Assembly: GCA_003427395.1 (NCBI GenBank) | Contig: BFEA01000034.1 | Span: 1,697,850-1,744,808, forward strand | Reading direction: 5' to 3' | Source: Chara braunii | Taxonomy: Eukaryota > Streptophyta > Charophyceae > Charales > Characeae | Length of the DNA: 46,959 nt | In this document: piece by piece, positions 10,947 through 21,876 of the stretch | Numbering within the stretch: the stretch's first letter is position 1 | Layout of the letters: the number at the start of each line of letters is the position of its first letter | The notes under the pieces: model-generated | What the model saw: only the letters and a program-made list of their open reading frames with translations | Database searches by the model: none | Told to the model about the DNA's origin: nothing | Made by a program: the position numbers and the translations under genes

Positions 10947-11398
10947 CAATAGTGCAGGGAATATAAGTGCGAACGATACACAGAAACTAAGTTGTGAAAT
11001 CGCACAGATGACAAGGTTGCTATGTACGGGCACAGAGTACAAATGTACCAAGTATCCATTCTAATAGAGCAATACAATGAATCAATGAGCCAATGTCCAA
11101 GCCTGTAGGCCACACTAACAAAGTATCAAAAATTGCTCTTTCTCTCTCTGGTGCCCTGTGCTCAGCCTACCTGACTATCCTACCAACTGTGTTCACGCAA
11201 ACTGACTCACTCGTCTCTTGAAGACCAATGTACATGACTGTCAACACCATTAGTCGATGTACCAGGTACGTATCTCGTCACCCTCAATCAGACCTTGGTA
11301 ATCCCACTCTCGCCTCCTTCCCTTAAGACCACCAAATCACCCGCATCAACCCCTGAAGCTTCAACCCCTACACATTACAGGTGGGATTAAAGCACAAC

Positions 11399-11414
11399 GG
11401 TAATAATAGTAGTA

Positions 11415-11460
<46 letters not shown>
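11399..11460. repeat. (AAT)n microsatellite
   Basis: AAT repeats preceded by AGT variants. Flanks show no gene. Confidence 0.96.
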
Positions 11461-11688
11461 TGTAATCAGACCCGCTTTCTTTTCCCCTCCGCATACATGC
11501 AACAAATGGTGATTCACCCCGGCGCACTGCGCCCACTCAAAGCTCAGAGCTATGGAGCCCGAGAACACAGTTTAGATGCAAACTCACTTCGACAGGCTAT
11601 GGCGCATCATCGCCTGTACATCCCAACTCGTCACTGTGCCCGATACTGTTTACGCACATTCCACCATGGATCACCCTGAATACTCCAC

Positions 11689-12120
11689 ACACACATACAC
11701 TTACTAACTTTAACACTACAGCGGCTATGGCCGCACTATTAAAGCAAGCTCATACTCATACTCACACACAAATGTACGCACATACACACACATACAGACA
11801 GACACATACGTATACACACACACACGTACACTCTCACACACATACGGGCGAGCAAACACACACAATCACACACACACACATACATGCAGTAGTGTAGAAT
11901 TTGTGTTTAGTGGTAGGCGCATTCGATCTGCTTATCCTACCGATGGAAGTAGAGTGAGGCTAGTCGCGGAGTTCACCCGTACACACGCATACACACACAA
12001 CTAGCAAGTCCGCGGACGAGCGGGGTGTATGCTTCCATAATGTAGCGGTAGGTTCATTTGATTATGCTCGTCCAATCACCGAAAGTAGCGTGAGATCAGC
12101 TGCGGGATCGGGGACCTACC
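11689..12120 (+). repeat. CA-rich tracts with a recurring linked motif
   Basis: Broken CA-type repeats (11,689-11,882 and around 11,980) are each followed by a related segment. The first has AGTGTAG then AGTGGTAGGCGCATTCGAT (11,890-11,935). The second has GTGTATG then TAGCGGTAGGTTCATTTGAT (about 12,026-12,063). Similar segments recur at about 13,343-13,400 and 13,648-13,690, again after CA tracts. The A-box/B-box-like look suggests tRNA-derived short elements, but I cannot fold a tRNA. Confidence 0.5.
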
Positions 12121-12275
12121 CGACAATGCTCGACGCCCCCCCTCTCTTTAATCCAATCCGTTGCAATGTGCAGAATAAGGAGACCCCGACACGGGAGACA
12201 CAACGGGCATAAGCTTGCATTTGGACGGGTTGGGCAGATAGCAAGTATGTCGCCCTCTCCTCCCTAATATTTCAA

Positions 12276-12278
<3 letters not shown>

Positions 12279-12344
<66 letters not shown>
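12279..12344. repeat. (TA)n microsatellite
   Basis: About 65 bases of TA repeats with one TG interruption. No gene in the flanks. Confidence 0.98.
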
Positions 12345-12660
12345 CCTATCTAGCCTAGACGAAAATGTCAATGATGACGTCAACAGCTCCCTAAAGTACG
12401 AGCAGATCTCGGCCAATATCGTTCGCCTCAAGCACCAGGTACGTCCCCCATATCACTCACAACTTCGATCCCCCACACAGATGCCACATGCACCCAAGAA
12501 CCACCATGCACCCACTTTCCATCACGCAATCCACCTCTGCACTTACGCGCACATTCACTTCCTCTCGCGACGTTGTCCTTTTTCTCTCGCCATTCTTTCC
12601 CTCCATTTTTTCCTCCTTTTTTTTCTTTACTTTTTTTCCTATCTTCATTCCCACTCGTCA

Positions 12661-12662
<2 letters not shown>

Positions 12663-12711
<49 letters not shown>
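12663..12711. repeat. (TA)n microsatellite
   Basis: About 49 bases of alternating TA, roughly 160 bases from a hammerhead-like motif on the - strand (12,871-12,905), the same arrangement as at 28,458-28,693. Confidence 0.98.
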
Positions 12712-12713
<2 letters not shown>

Positions 12714-12870
12714 TAACAAGAATTATAATGATTAATAATAATAATAAAATCAAACAAAGAAAATAAAAGAAAATAAGTAATAAAACACTAATATATACTA
12801 ACCATTTTTCAGGCTATGTGCATTCGTGGAAACAGGGAGAGAATGAGACAACGTCGAACAGCCGTGACTG

Positions 12871-12905
12871 GTTGTTTTCGTTGAAGTTTCACCGAATCAT
12901 CAGGA
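12871..12905 (-). ncRNA. degenerate hammerhead-like motif
   Basis: The - strand reads CCTCCTGATGA, then TCGGTGAAACTTCAA, then CGAAAAC. CTGATGA and GAAA are the invariant core strands of a hammerhead ribozyme. The stem II segment here is mismatched compared with the copy at 28,590-28,618. It probably derives from a retroelement family that carries such motifs (Penelope-like elements and retrozymes are known carriers). Activity is unlikely. Confidence 0.4.
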
Positions 12906-13066
12906 GGCAGATCCCCCCCGGCCTTTCAATTTGAACCATGCACTCCGTTCAGGTATGTGGCCTGTATTCTCTATAAGCCCCCCCCGTCTCTCTCTCTCCC
13001 TCTTCCTCTCTCACACTCTCGCATACACACATATAGAGGGATAGATAGGAAACAGGGAAACCTACT

Positions 13067-13098
13067 CATGGGTCGCTGAAGTCCGACGAAACAGTCTG
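13067..13098 (+). ncRNA. degenerate hammerhead-like motif
   Basis: CTCATGGGTCG...TCCGACGAAACAGT aligns with the better copy at 28,590-28,618 (CTGATGAGTCGG...CTCCGACGAAACAGT). The core has two substitutions (CTGATGA to CTCATGG), so it would not be catalytic. It is in the opposite orientation to the motif at 12,871. Confidence 0.35.
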
Positions 13099-13147
13099 GG
13101 ATAGTCATGCTTCTCCTTAGTGGAGATGTGTATAGTGAACATGACAG

Positions 13148-13473
13148 CACACACACACATACACACACACACACACACACAGACACACACACACACACAC
13201 ACATACGCACGTACACACATACACGCGCACTTACAGACAAACACAACTATATACGTACACAGTTACATGCACACTCACAGACAAACACAACTACACACGT
13301 ACACAGATACCTGCGCACTCACACACAGATGCACGCACGCACGTAGTAGTGTAGACTAATGCGTTGTAGTTGTAGAATCGTTCGACTCAACTCATCTTAT
13401 CGAAGAAATCGCATGATTGGTCATGTGACAGAGGCGACAAACACAAAAACACACACTCACTCACTCACTCACA

Positions 13474-13528
<55 letters not shown>

Positions 13529-13541
13529 NNNNNNNCACTCA

Positions 13542-13634
<93 letters not shown>

Positions 13635-13650
13635 AAACACGCACACACTA
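13148..13650. repeat. (CA)n microsatellites with a short N gap
   Basis: CA repeats occupy 13,148-13,232 and 13,440-13,650. A run of seven N at 13,529-13,535 shows that the true length of the second tract is unresolved. Open His/Thr- or Cys/Val-rich frames on both strands come from the repeat. Confidence 0.97.
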
Positions 13651-13857
13651 GTGTATACACCCACGATATAGCGGTAGGTTCATTCGATTTAGTTCGAGAA
13701 GTAAGTTATGAGTTAGGCGACTTACTTGTTCTCTCTCTCCCTTCGTCCTTGTCGCCATCGTAGTCATCGTCGTCGTCGCTACCGCTGTTGTCGTCGTCGT
13801 CCAGTCGTCAGTGTCGCCGTCGGATCGCATGGTCAGGTAAGTGTTCTGTTCCCCTCC

Positions 13858-13981
13858 CCCTCTCTCCTTCTCCTACTTCTTCCTCCTCCTCTTCCTTCTT
13901 CTTTTTCTTCTTCTCCTTCTTCTTCTCCTTCTTCTTCTCCTTCTTCTTCTCCTTCTTCTTCTCCTTCTCTCTTCTTCTTCT

Positions 13982-14028
<47 letters not shown>

Positions 14029-14035
14029 TTTTTCC
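13858..14035 (+). repeat. (TTC/CTT)n polypyrimidine tract
   Basis: A run of TTC, CTC and CTT triplets, almost purely pyrimidine on the + strand for about 170 bases, with mirror-symmetric stretches that could form triplex (H-) DNA. Long Ser/Phe/Leu- or Arg/Lys/Glu-rich frames here are repeat artefacts. Confidence 0.95.
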
Positions 14036-14483
14036 TCCTATTCTATTTCTCCTCTGCATGCGTTGTTTTCATCTTCATCTGCGCTTTCCCATCTCTGCGC
14101 CACATGCTTTGCTGTTCGCGCGCATTTCCGCTGTTGTTATCTGCGCTTTCCCTCCGTTGTTCTCCATGCGTTCCTCCCCGTTTCCTCCATCGTCGTGCAC
14201 CTCTCCCTTCCACGTGCATCGTTTCCTTTTCTTCCTGACGGGGTCCTCCTCACGTGCACCATGCAAACTTCCCCGTGGTCGTCCACAATGGTCTCCCCTG
14301 TAGTCGTCGCCCTCGCGTCGAGCACCTCGTCCCTCTTCCCGGCATACTGTCGGCCAGTGAATGTCGAAAAGTCCCTGGGAATGAATCTACCCCGGTTCTA
14401 GCGCTAAATTCGACAAACTTTCATACGAGAACGGAGGGAAAGAAAAAAAACAACAAAAACAAACAAAAGAAAACTGGAAAATC
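14036..14483. other. intergenic, nothing recognised
   Basis: This is pyrimidine-rich sequence continuing from the TTC tract. Several overlapping frames on both strands translate to low-complexity Ser/Leu/Arg strings and none shows a domain. No promoter or RNA was identified. Confidence 0.35.

Positions 14484-14556
<73 letters not shown>
14484..14556. repeat. (AAT)n microsatellite
   Basis: A pure run of about 24 AAT units, followed by a GAAATATGAATATG flank like that after the tract ending at 8,842. Confidence 0.98.
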
Positions 14557-14558
<2 letters not shown>

Positions 14559-14629
14559 GAAATATGAATATGACAAAATGAAAATCTAACTATCTAACTA
14601 CTACCCTGTCTTGCCATCTGTCGTGCCCT

Positions 14630-14725
14630 CGTTTTCAAACGAGGCCAACTACAACAACTAACTCTAACTAACCTATGATCTTGAGGTCACGGGTTCAAAT
14701 CCCCGCCAGTCATCCGCGGGTGAAA
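14630..14725 (+). repeat. tRNA-derived SINE-like relic
   Basis: At 14,678-14,707 the sequence ATCTTGAGGTCACGGG, TTCAAATCC and CCGCC has the form of a tRNA anticodon 3' side, variable loop and T-arm. The B-box GGTTCAAATCC sits at 14,692-14,702. The upstream part is eroded (ACAACAACTAACTCTAAC) and lacks a clear A-box. A second T-arm-like piece (CAGATTCAATCCCTGC) follows at about 14,771-14,786. This fits a decayed SINE rather than a working tRNA gene. Confidence 0.5.
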
Positions 14726-14799
14726 ACGGAAGTAAAGCTCCTTGTAAGAAAAAACTAACTCGAGGTCAGGGCAGATTCAATCCCTGCATCTCCAGCTTG

Positions 14800-15490
14800 A
14801 CAGTCTGCCCCAAAACCTACTGATCTAGCTCCTACTTCAAGTAGAAGAGGAGCTGCTCTTCTATATGTACAGGAGTGGCGCTCAGTCCGCCTAGTGGCCT
14901 GAGCCCGTTTTCTAAGTATGCGTGTGTGCACGCCTGGTGGTTTACATGCCTGCCCGAGTACGTGTCGGCTTGAATGTGTGTACGACCAGCCAGGGTGCTT
15001 AGTTCATTGGAAGGCCCGAAGGGCTGGTACTTAGTCGTGGTCGCGACATTGAGGGTCGCGGCGGGAAAAACACTCAAGTGGCGGGTAGGCCGGTACCACT
15101 CCAAGAGAGATAGATGCACCGAGTACTCGATGTCGAGCAGAAGAAGATAAAATCTGATATTTTTAAAACAATTGGTACCAATAGGTAGACAGGTACCAGG
15201 CCAAGTCTCAGTGTGTGCCGTAGATCTACCTGACACATTACTAACCCAATCATCCCTTCCACCTTCTCGGTCGGAGGTATTACTACTAATCCTAACCATC
15301 ACAGCGAGCGGTTTAACAACACGCGGGCATACTCTCCAAATTTTTCTCACCGATTCGCCCCGGCTTCAATGGCCGAGGAAATCGTTTCAAGTGTGACGCC
15401 AAACGTGCACACCCTTTTCATCCCAAACTGGTTTCGTCATGGTAGCCGACGTCGTCGTTATGTCAAGTGCAAAAGCATTCTTGATCCGAC
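14800..15490. other. unassigned region before LINE copy B
   Basis: A 172-codon frame on the - strand (14,832-15,350) is open but has no recognisable domain and a composition like its surroundings. A perfect 12-bp palindrome, ATTGGTACCAAT, lies near 15,171-15,182. I considered a solo LTR but found no matching second terminus. Confidence 0.3.
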
Positions 15491-15586
15491 AACGGTCTGT
15501 TGGAATATGAGCGACGAGTAGGTACAAATAACAATTCAGAGGCCTGAAGGTCAATTGTTGAGGACTCTGTAGTTAGCCAACGTAAT

Positions 15587-16381
15587 ATGGCACAACTGCT
15601 GCGAATCGCATCGTTGAATGTGAGAGGGTTGGGTGCATCCTCCTTCCGAACGAAGTGGAAGGAAATCAAGGGACTGGTAGATCGAGACCGCATTCACATC
15701 CTCTGTCTACAAGAAACTAAATTGTCTGAAAACAAACTAACCGACGGAGAATTGTCGCCGGTCACCGCAAACCTCCGTGCCGGCTTCCAGCTTTGGGCAC
15801 CTGCAATTGGCACGGCGGGGGGGGTGGCCATCCTTTGCACCAAGTATTTTAAGGGGCAGATTTTGGACTTTTTTGTGGATACACAGGGTCGCTGGGCTTG
15901 GGTGTATATTGACTTGGTCGGGGAGCGCGCCCTAATTGTGACGGTGTACGCCCCGTCACAGCTTAGGGACAAATGCCAGTTTTGGAGAGCTTTTTCCGCT
16001 AACATCCCGGAAGTGGATAAACTAATTTTGATCGGCGACCTCAATACAGTGGTAGACTCGCCCCCTCGTTCTGACACCCGCGCCCCCTACTCGCCTGATG
16101 TGCTCGCCATGATTGACGCCTTGACAGACATGGGGCTACAGGATGCTTTTAGAATACTCTGGCCCCATGAGAGAGGCGTCACATTGGTGGGACCGACCCT
16201 TAAAAAACGCAGCATAATTGATATGGCTTGGCTGTCTCAGGCCGCCATACAGTGCCTGTTGGATTTCAACATTGTCCCGGTGGCTCGCTCGGACCATAAG
16301 ATGATCGCCATCGTCCTGGCGATCCCTACAGAGCTACATACCAGGCCCCCGCCGTCTACAGTCCCAGGGTGGATTTTCTAA
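15587..16381 (+). pseudogene. LINE ORF2 endonuclease domain (copy B)
   Basis: The ATG at 15,587 opens a 264-codon reading with all APE-type endonuclease landmarks: IASLNVRGLGA, LCLQETKL (catalytic Glu), VTVYAPSQLR, LILIGDLNT (GDLN), IIDMAW and VARSDHKMI (SDH). Here the TGG codon lost in copy A is intact (GRWAWVYIDL). The frame stops at a TAA (16,379-16,381) where copy A has TCA (Ser), and coherent sequence continues in the same frame. The endonuclease itself therefore looks complete; in family terms it would nick target DNA. Confidence is high for the domain and low for any present activity. Confidence 0.92.
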
Positions 16382-17346
16382 GAGGAGCGGTACTGCAATA
16401 TGGCAAATCAACATTGGCTCTACTGGACACCGCTTCGACACCCGGATCAATCCGCCCTCCAATGGCTAACGGATGGAACGGCGGCCCTGGCTAGATTGCT
16501 CAAGCAGGTCGTGCTCACCTCCAAGCGGACTTGGCGGCTCACAGCGGAAGACTTCATTAAAAGGGCGATGGAATTGGGGGATGGCCCGTCGACAGAAGAA
16601 GGAAAGGAAGAATGGTGGATGAAATGGGTGGCGCTGCAGGATGAGTGGGAGGAGTGGCAGATTAAAGATGCGGAATCTTGGGGACTGCGTAACAAAGCCC
16701 AATGGACAGTAGTTGCGGGACGTATGACAAAGACGTTCTTCCGACGTCTCCACTTCAAACGGCCAGCCTCCATGATGGTGACACTACAGGCCCCGTTCCA
16801 ACAGGAGGGACCACTAGCTGACAACACCCAGGACATTCTGCAGTTTGCTCATGAGTTCTACCCCTACCTCTTAACTGAAGAACAGTCCTGGCCGCCGGAC
16901 GAAATGGCAATAGCCCCGGCCAAAGAAATTTGGCAGAAGATGGCCACAAGACTGTCGGACTCGGCCCAGAGAGACCTCGACGAGCCAATCAACGAGCAGG
17001 AGATCTGCGAGGCGTTGGCGAAAATGCCCTCAGGGAAAGCCCCGGGACAAATGGAATGCCTGTGGAACATCTCAAGGCCTGCGTGGATATGCTCCCGCCG
17101 CATCTTCTCGAGGGCTTCAACGACGTTAGACAGGGAGTCAAACCCCTCCCCAAGGATTTTGGCCTTGCTACTATCATTCTGGTGCATAAAAAGGGCCCTC
17201 CCAAAGAGATCCGCAATTGGCGCCCCATTTCCCTGCTGTCGGCCTCGTACAAGCTTCTGGCGAAGATTTTGGCGAACCGCCTTGCCCGCAAGCTTCCCCA
17301 AATCATCGACTCCACGCAAACAGGCTTCATCCCAGGCGGATCTTAA
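16382..17346 (+). pseudogene. LINE ORF2 linker and RT fingers (copy B)
   Basis: This is the in-frame continuation after the TAA: EERYCNMANQHW, a long charged helical linker, TKTFFRRLHFKRP, then the RT N-terminus. One base is missing at about 17,046 (GGGACAAATGG against GGGACCAGATGG in copy A), moving the reading to NGMPVEHL, LPKDFGLATIILVHKKG, NWRPISLL and QTGFIP. A second, 4-base deletion near 17,335 removes most of the DRQ codons and shifts the frame again. Together they separate the fingers from the palm domain. Confidence 0.88.
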
Positions 17347-17996
17347 CTAAGATTTTGCTCGCTAGGCAGATAGTATGGCAAGCCTCATATCATGACCCGC
17401 CCCTGGCGTTTGTCCTGCTTGACTTTGAGAAAGCTTATGATCGAGTCTCGTGGTCATTCTTGGTCGAAGGCCTGAGACAAAGGGGATTCGGCCCGAGATT
17501 CCTCGCCATGGTCAAGTGCCTCCTGGGGTCGGTTGCATCTCGACTCTTGATCAATGGCTATCTGTCGGAGCCGATTGTCGTCACGTGCTCAGTTCGTCAG
17601 GGCTGCCCCTTGTCCTCGACACTATATGCACTATACATCGAATATCTGCATGAAATGATCAGAGCAGACGAGGAGCTGGAGGGTCTGCACCTCCCGGGTG
17701 GTAGACAGCTCAAATCATCCACGTTCGCGGATGATACTGGCGCAGTCACCGCAACCACTTTGGTCAGCGTCCGGGCGCTGTGGAAGCAGGTGAGTACCTT
17801 CGAAAAGTTTGTAGGGGCCCGCATGAATTGGCACAAGCCGGTGGCCCTGGTGCCCGACTTGACTACAACCCCCCTGTTCGAAGGAATGAGGGTCCAGCCA
17901 ACAACAGAAACAGCAACCTATCTGGGCATAGAGCTTCCTTGGGCCCTCACTGATCGCTCCCAGATGGAGCAGTTGATGCGAAAAGCGGCCACGTGA
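17347..17996 (+). pseudogene. LINE reverse transcriptase catalytic core (copy B)
   Basis: The reading contains LAFVLLDFEKAYDRVSW (motif A, catalytic Asp), VRQGCPLSSTLYALYIEYL (motif B) and STFADDTGAV (motif C, the FADD catalytic pair), followed by a MNWHKPVAL motif D/E region and LGIELPW. All three catalytic Asp residues are visible. This core is absent from copy A. The frame ends in a TGA (17,994-17,996) with coherent sequence continuing. The RT copies element RNA into DNA at the nicked target. Confidence 0.93.
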
Positions 17997-19700
17997 CTCG
18001 CCCTCTGCGGCAAAACTCTGGACGCTGGGATATTCAGCAGAGTGCTCCTCTCGAACACAGCGGCCTCGGCGATGCTCTGGTATGCAGCCCCGGTCTCAAC
18101 CCCTGAGCTTGTCCCTCAGCGTGGGTACAGATTTGCGCTTTCCAAGTTCATCTGGACGAACGAACTGTTTGCTCCACACGCTATCCATTGGGTCTCCTCG
18201 CGCAAGCTCATCCAACCGAAAGCAAGTGGGGGACTGGGCCTGATCGATCCGGCCACCCAGATACAGGCGCTGCAGTTGCGCACATTAATCTGGCTCCTTC
18301 TGGAACAGGACGACGCTCCCTGGAAGATTCTCACGTTGCAGACTATGGCCGAAGCAGCCCGACTGCACCCGACGGATATGGAGATGGCCCTGATGCAACC
18401 GGCCATTCTTACTGAGCTCAAACGAGTCACTCTTTGGTTTCCGTTCTTGAAGGCATGGCGAGAGCTGGCACCACTCGCCCTCAAACCACCGGAGTCAACA
18501 GAGCACATTCTCCAGCAGCCATTGTTTGGCAATCCGTTGATACGGGATAGCAACGGCGAACAGTTTCCATGGGCAAGCCCCAGAGGCACTTTTGGTAAAG
18601 CTTGGCTTAAAGCCGGAGTCGCAAGAATAGCAGACCTCTAGGACCGACAGGCTAATGATTGGCAGCAGGAGGCGGCTCTGCTCAAGCAGTTGGATGGCCA
18701 GACGCATAAAAAGGACCGGCTGCAGTGCAGTAAGCGGGCGATTCCGGAGAAATGGGTGGAGGCTCCCAAGATGATCCAGAGGTTCGATAGGGAATGGGTG
18801 ACGATGAGATCTGAAGACCCGGTGCACCTGGTATTTCAGATCACGGTGCACGTCGGGGAGAACTGAGTGGTGGCCGAAGCCTGGGAGAATCCTCCCTCTG
18901 ACACTGCACTCGGACATCCCTTGGTCCGCGGCCCGACCAGAGACGGGTGGGTGCCCAGGGACCTCGTCAGACCTATCACAGTGGTCACGGATAGGAAAGC
19001 TCTGGGTCGGGGCGCCCACCACGTCTTCTGCCTAGACAAGCGTCCATCGCAGCTGGAGGTCGACCCTGCAATGTGGACCTGGAGGAAGCAAGGCCTTCAA
19101 CGCCACGCCCTCCCGTTGCATCAAGTCTCCATGAAAGCTATCTATACATCGCTGTCTACTCCCTATCGGATGGACCAGGAACTCCGACATCGATGGGCTA
19201 GAAAGGAATGGATCACGGGGGCCCTAACTGCAAAATGGTCCCCTGCCGCATGGAAGTCTATGGCCAGCCGCCTCCAGACGCTTCCCAATCAGAAGCATGC
19301 AGGACTTTTATGGTTGAACATACATCTGGCGCTCCCAACAAACCAGTGGATTGCGAAGCGTTCATCTTTCTCAGACGGGAGGTGCCTACACTGTGCTGCA
19401 GAATGCGAGGATATCCCGCATGTATGGAGCGGTTGCACCCCGCAACAAAAATTCTGGAAGTGTTGGAGACAAGAGGTGGGCGGCGACATCGACGAGATGC
19501 GACCAGATGATTGGGCCGACTGCTTATCGGTCGGCCCGGCCTTTATGGACCCCCCGCTTCGAGGTCAACGGGCGTATGCCATCGAGATCATCAAGGCGGC
19601 CTTTTTGGGAGTGGTCAGGAAACTCAGAACGCAGCTTCTCTTTCAACAGCGCCCTCCTACCTTCGCGGCGTTGCGTGCAATGACTCTTGTTAATCTTTGA
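17997..19700 (+). pseudogene. LINE ORF2 thumb/connector and zinc module (copy B)
   Basis: The same frame as the RT core is interrupted by TAG (18,639-18,641) and TGA (18,864-18,866) and ends at TGA (19,698-19,700), where copy A still reads NLQTAIVADV. The first part (SNTAASAMLWYAAPV, then ASGGLGLIDP) is the conserved segment that follows RTs of plant-type LINEs. The last part has CLHCAAECEDIPHVWSGC, a complete Cys/His zinc-binding module (zf-RVT type). Stops that look like single-base changes point to decay after insertion. Confidence 0.85.
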
Positions 19701-20449
19701 ACGACCATTGATGCGGACGTCAAAAGGAAATCGGCCACGGCATGGCCCCTCCTTAAGCAAATCTGGGCGCCATATTCCAAATTGGTGCAGATCCACGATC
19801 AGCCGGGGTCCTGGAAATGGATCCCTGATGTTGCGATTGGCCTCTCGGAGGGATCACAGTGAGGGGGCAGACAGCGGAGTTTGGAGGGTGCGATTGGCCG
19901 CTTGGAGGGACCACGGTGAGGAGGCTAGCAAGTGTTGAAGAACGGTTAGTGCAAATACTATAGGAGTGTGTCAGCAAGAAGAAATAGATGTACGGTGGGG
20001 ATTCTAAATAGTTTAGGTGGTGTAGGGGGGAGATTGAGGAATAGGGTGGAAAATCTGATAAGTAATTGGTTGTCTGAATAATGAGTGTAGAAGTGGTGGT
20101 TTGGCAGGATTTGAGATCATAGGTATGGTAAGTCCCGCAGTTGCTGCGGTTGAAACCTTCATAAACCCCTTGGAAGGGGATTGATACGAAGACAGTCGGG
20201 AGAGAGAAACTATCACATTGTAAGAAAAAATGAATAAGAGGTAGAGGGCATATGGCCTTGAAATGGAAACCCCACCCCGCCTGGCTAAGTATAGAAGGAC
20301 CGGAGTGGTCATAGAAGCAAGAGGGGGGATTGAGTTAGAAGTTTGGAATAAGTTTCGGTGGCTTTTTGTGTCATTACCTTCGGGGGGAGTGAGGGGCTTG
20401 CCTTTAGGCATTGCAGGTTTCGCCATCTCAGGCAACCTCTTCTGTGTCT
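19701..20449 (+). other. LINE copy B 3' coding tail and 3' UTR
   Basis: Closely similar to 5,320-6,057 of copy A, including the GGAGGGATCACAGTGA block at the end of the ORF. The 3' UTR is shorter than in copy A by about 290 bases and lacks the CACTGCCC hairpin and the A-rich tail. Confidence 0.8.
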
Positions 20450-20830
20450 GCAACAAAAAAAATGTGGCAATTTTTTTGCCACGTTGAACCTATGTTGACA
20501 CCACATTTCAACTGTTTATAAACCGTTGGCTGGGGGGGGGGCATGTGTTCAACACAAACTGAAGGAAACCAACACTGACCGTATATTGGGGACACTGAAA
20601 CTTGTGTGTTCAACTGTTGGATCAACTGTTGATAGACAGTTGGTCCAACTGTTGATCCATTGTTGGTAGCTTGTTGAAATCTTGTTGAANAGTTGTTGAA
20701 ATGTTGTTGAAACCTTGTTGAAATGTGTTGAAACGTGTTGAAAGTGTGTTGGAATGTGTTGAAATGTGTTGGACCGTGTTGAAACAGGGTATTGGACCGT
20801 GCACAATAGCAGTTTCGGTTACGGGTCATT
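20450..20830. repeat. TGTTGAAA-rich minisatellite and hairpin
   Basis: GTGGCAATTTTTTTGCCAC (about 20,463-20,481) is a perfect 6-bp hairpin around a T run. From about 20,655 to 20,790 short units of the form (T)GTTGAAAT repeat imperfectly, with one undetermined base at 20,690. The complement (TTTCAACA) is similarly enriched at about 28,945-28,990, so the two sites may belong to one repeat family. Confidence 0.7.
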
Positions 20831-20993
20831 TGCGTTGTCCGGGGGTGGGTTGTAGCTGTGTTTTCCTCGTTTAAGAACTGAGCACGTTTTGGAGTACGAA
20901 GATCACATGGGCGAGCGTTGGGTTTGCGCGCGTCGACCGGGCACGTGATGATTGCAGTGACTGATGGAATTGAGGGATCAGAGACTGATGATC

Positions 20994-20995
<2 letters not shown>

Positions 20996-21045
<50 letters not shown>
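20996..21045. repeat. (GA)n microsatellite
   Basis: A GA run just outside the left hairpins of the putative Ulp1-bearing transposon. The (TC)n at 25,915-26,024 is its mirror on the other side. Confidence 0.97.
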
Positions 21046-21046
<1 letters not shown>

Positions 21047-21153
21047 TGTTGTAGGCTGCCGAAGAACACATTTTGGGCCTCGTACAAACAAGGTTGACTT
21101 TCGGTGTCCGACGAAGACATTTCGATTAAATGTTGGGCTGCCCTCGTACAAAC

Positions 21154-21229
21154 AAGGTTGACTACTGCGGGCCGAAAATTGTCCAACACGGCGGTGTCCA
21201 ACACAATTTGGCACGCAGTAGCCAACCTT
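21154..21229. repeat. 76-bp hairpin H1 (possible transposon terminus)
   Basis: The left arm AAGGTTGACTACTGCGGGCC and the right arm GGCACGCAGTAGCCAACCTT are inverted with few mismatches. The same arms occur at 21,403-21,478, 25,845-25,912 and 46,541-46,610. Confidence 0.85.
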
Positions 21230-21402
21230 CCTTTTCTGTGCCCCTAAGATTGTTGTGCGTGGGGAGCCGAAGTCCACGTCACCCTGCCCTGCAACAAACA
21301 CTTTTCACCACAGGTTAACAAAATTTTTGGACTTATTCTCTCACGTGTACGGAGCAGACGTGGGAGACCATCGATTAAATGCTGGGCTGCCCTCGTACAA
21401 AC

Positions 21403-21478
21403 AAGGTTGACTACTGCGGGCCGCAAATTGTCCAACACGGTAGGGTCCGTCACATTTTGGCACGCAGTAGCCAACCTT
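21403..21478. repeat. 76-bp hairpin H2
   Basis: A near copy of H1 with the same arms and a related centre (GTCCAACACGG). It is part of the tandem duplication at the left side of the Ulp1 locus. Confidence 0.85.
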
Positions 21479-21777
21479 CCTTTTCAATGCCCCTAAGATT
21501 GTTGTGTTCCATTCTATATAAGGCGATTTGGCGTGGGGAGCCTAAGTCCACGTCACCCTGCCCTGCAACAAACAAGTTTCACCACAGCTTGACAAAACAC
21601 ATTGTCGTGTCATGTTACCATTACAGAGTCAGCCGCACACACCACTCAATCGCACAAAGATGAGCATTACAAATGTTTGTACAATTGTGTATCAAAAATA
21701 ACAGAAGTTGTGTAGTTATCAGACTGTATGGAGCATACGGCTCGCAATCCTCAGGCGGTGCACGTGCGTGCAAGCAC

Positions 21778-21820
21778 TCGCTCTCTCTCTCTCTCTTCTG
21801 CAAAATTGAAGGTCTTCATA

Positions 21821-21876
<56 letters not shown>

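Larger units (their letters stand above)
15491..20449 (+). mobile_element. LINE copy B, full-length ORF2 region
   Basis: The match to copy A runs from TGTTGGAATATGAGCGACGA at about 15,492 to TTCTGTGTCTG at 20,449. At 20,450 the sequence departs from copy A into a short A-rich stretch. Unlike copy A it retains the whole RT, including all catalytic motifs. Domain order is endonuclease, linker, RT, connector, zinc-binding module. It has one TAA, one TAG and three TGA stops in the coherent reading and two small frameshifting deletions, so it is an inactive but fairly young copy. No target-site duplication was identified. Confidence 0.92.
21058..21598 (+). repeat. tandem ~220-bp units carrying hairpins
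   Basis: Two units (about 21,123-21,316 and 21,372-21,598) share CGATTAAATG(T/C)TGGGCTGCCC, a 76-bp hairpin, CCCCTAAGATTGTTGTG and CCACGTCACCCTGCCCTGCA. A third, partial unit precedes them (21,058-21,122). The second unit has a roughly 28-base insertion containing TATATAAGG (21,515-21,523), a plausible TATA box reading towards the small + strand ORF at 21,988. Confidence 0.8.

Noticed and set aside
13107-14401. Long frames across CA and TTC tracts
   Set aside because: Simple-repeat translations open in several frames on both strands.
14832-15350. 172-codon - strand gene or solo LTR
   Set aside because: No domain, no paired terminus and no primer-binding site that I can defend.
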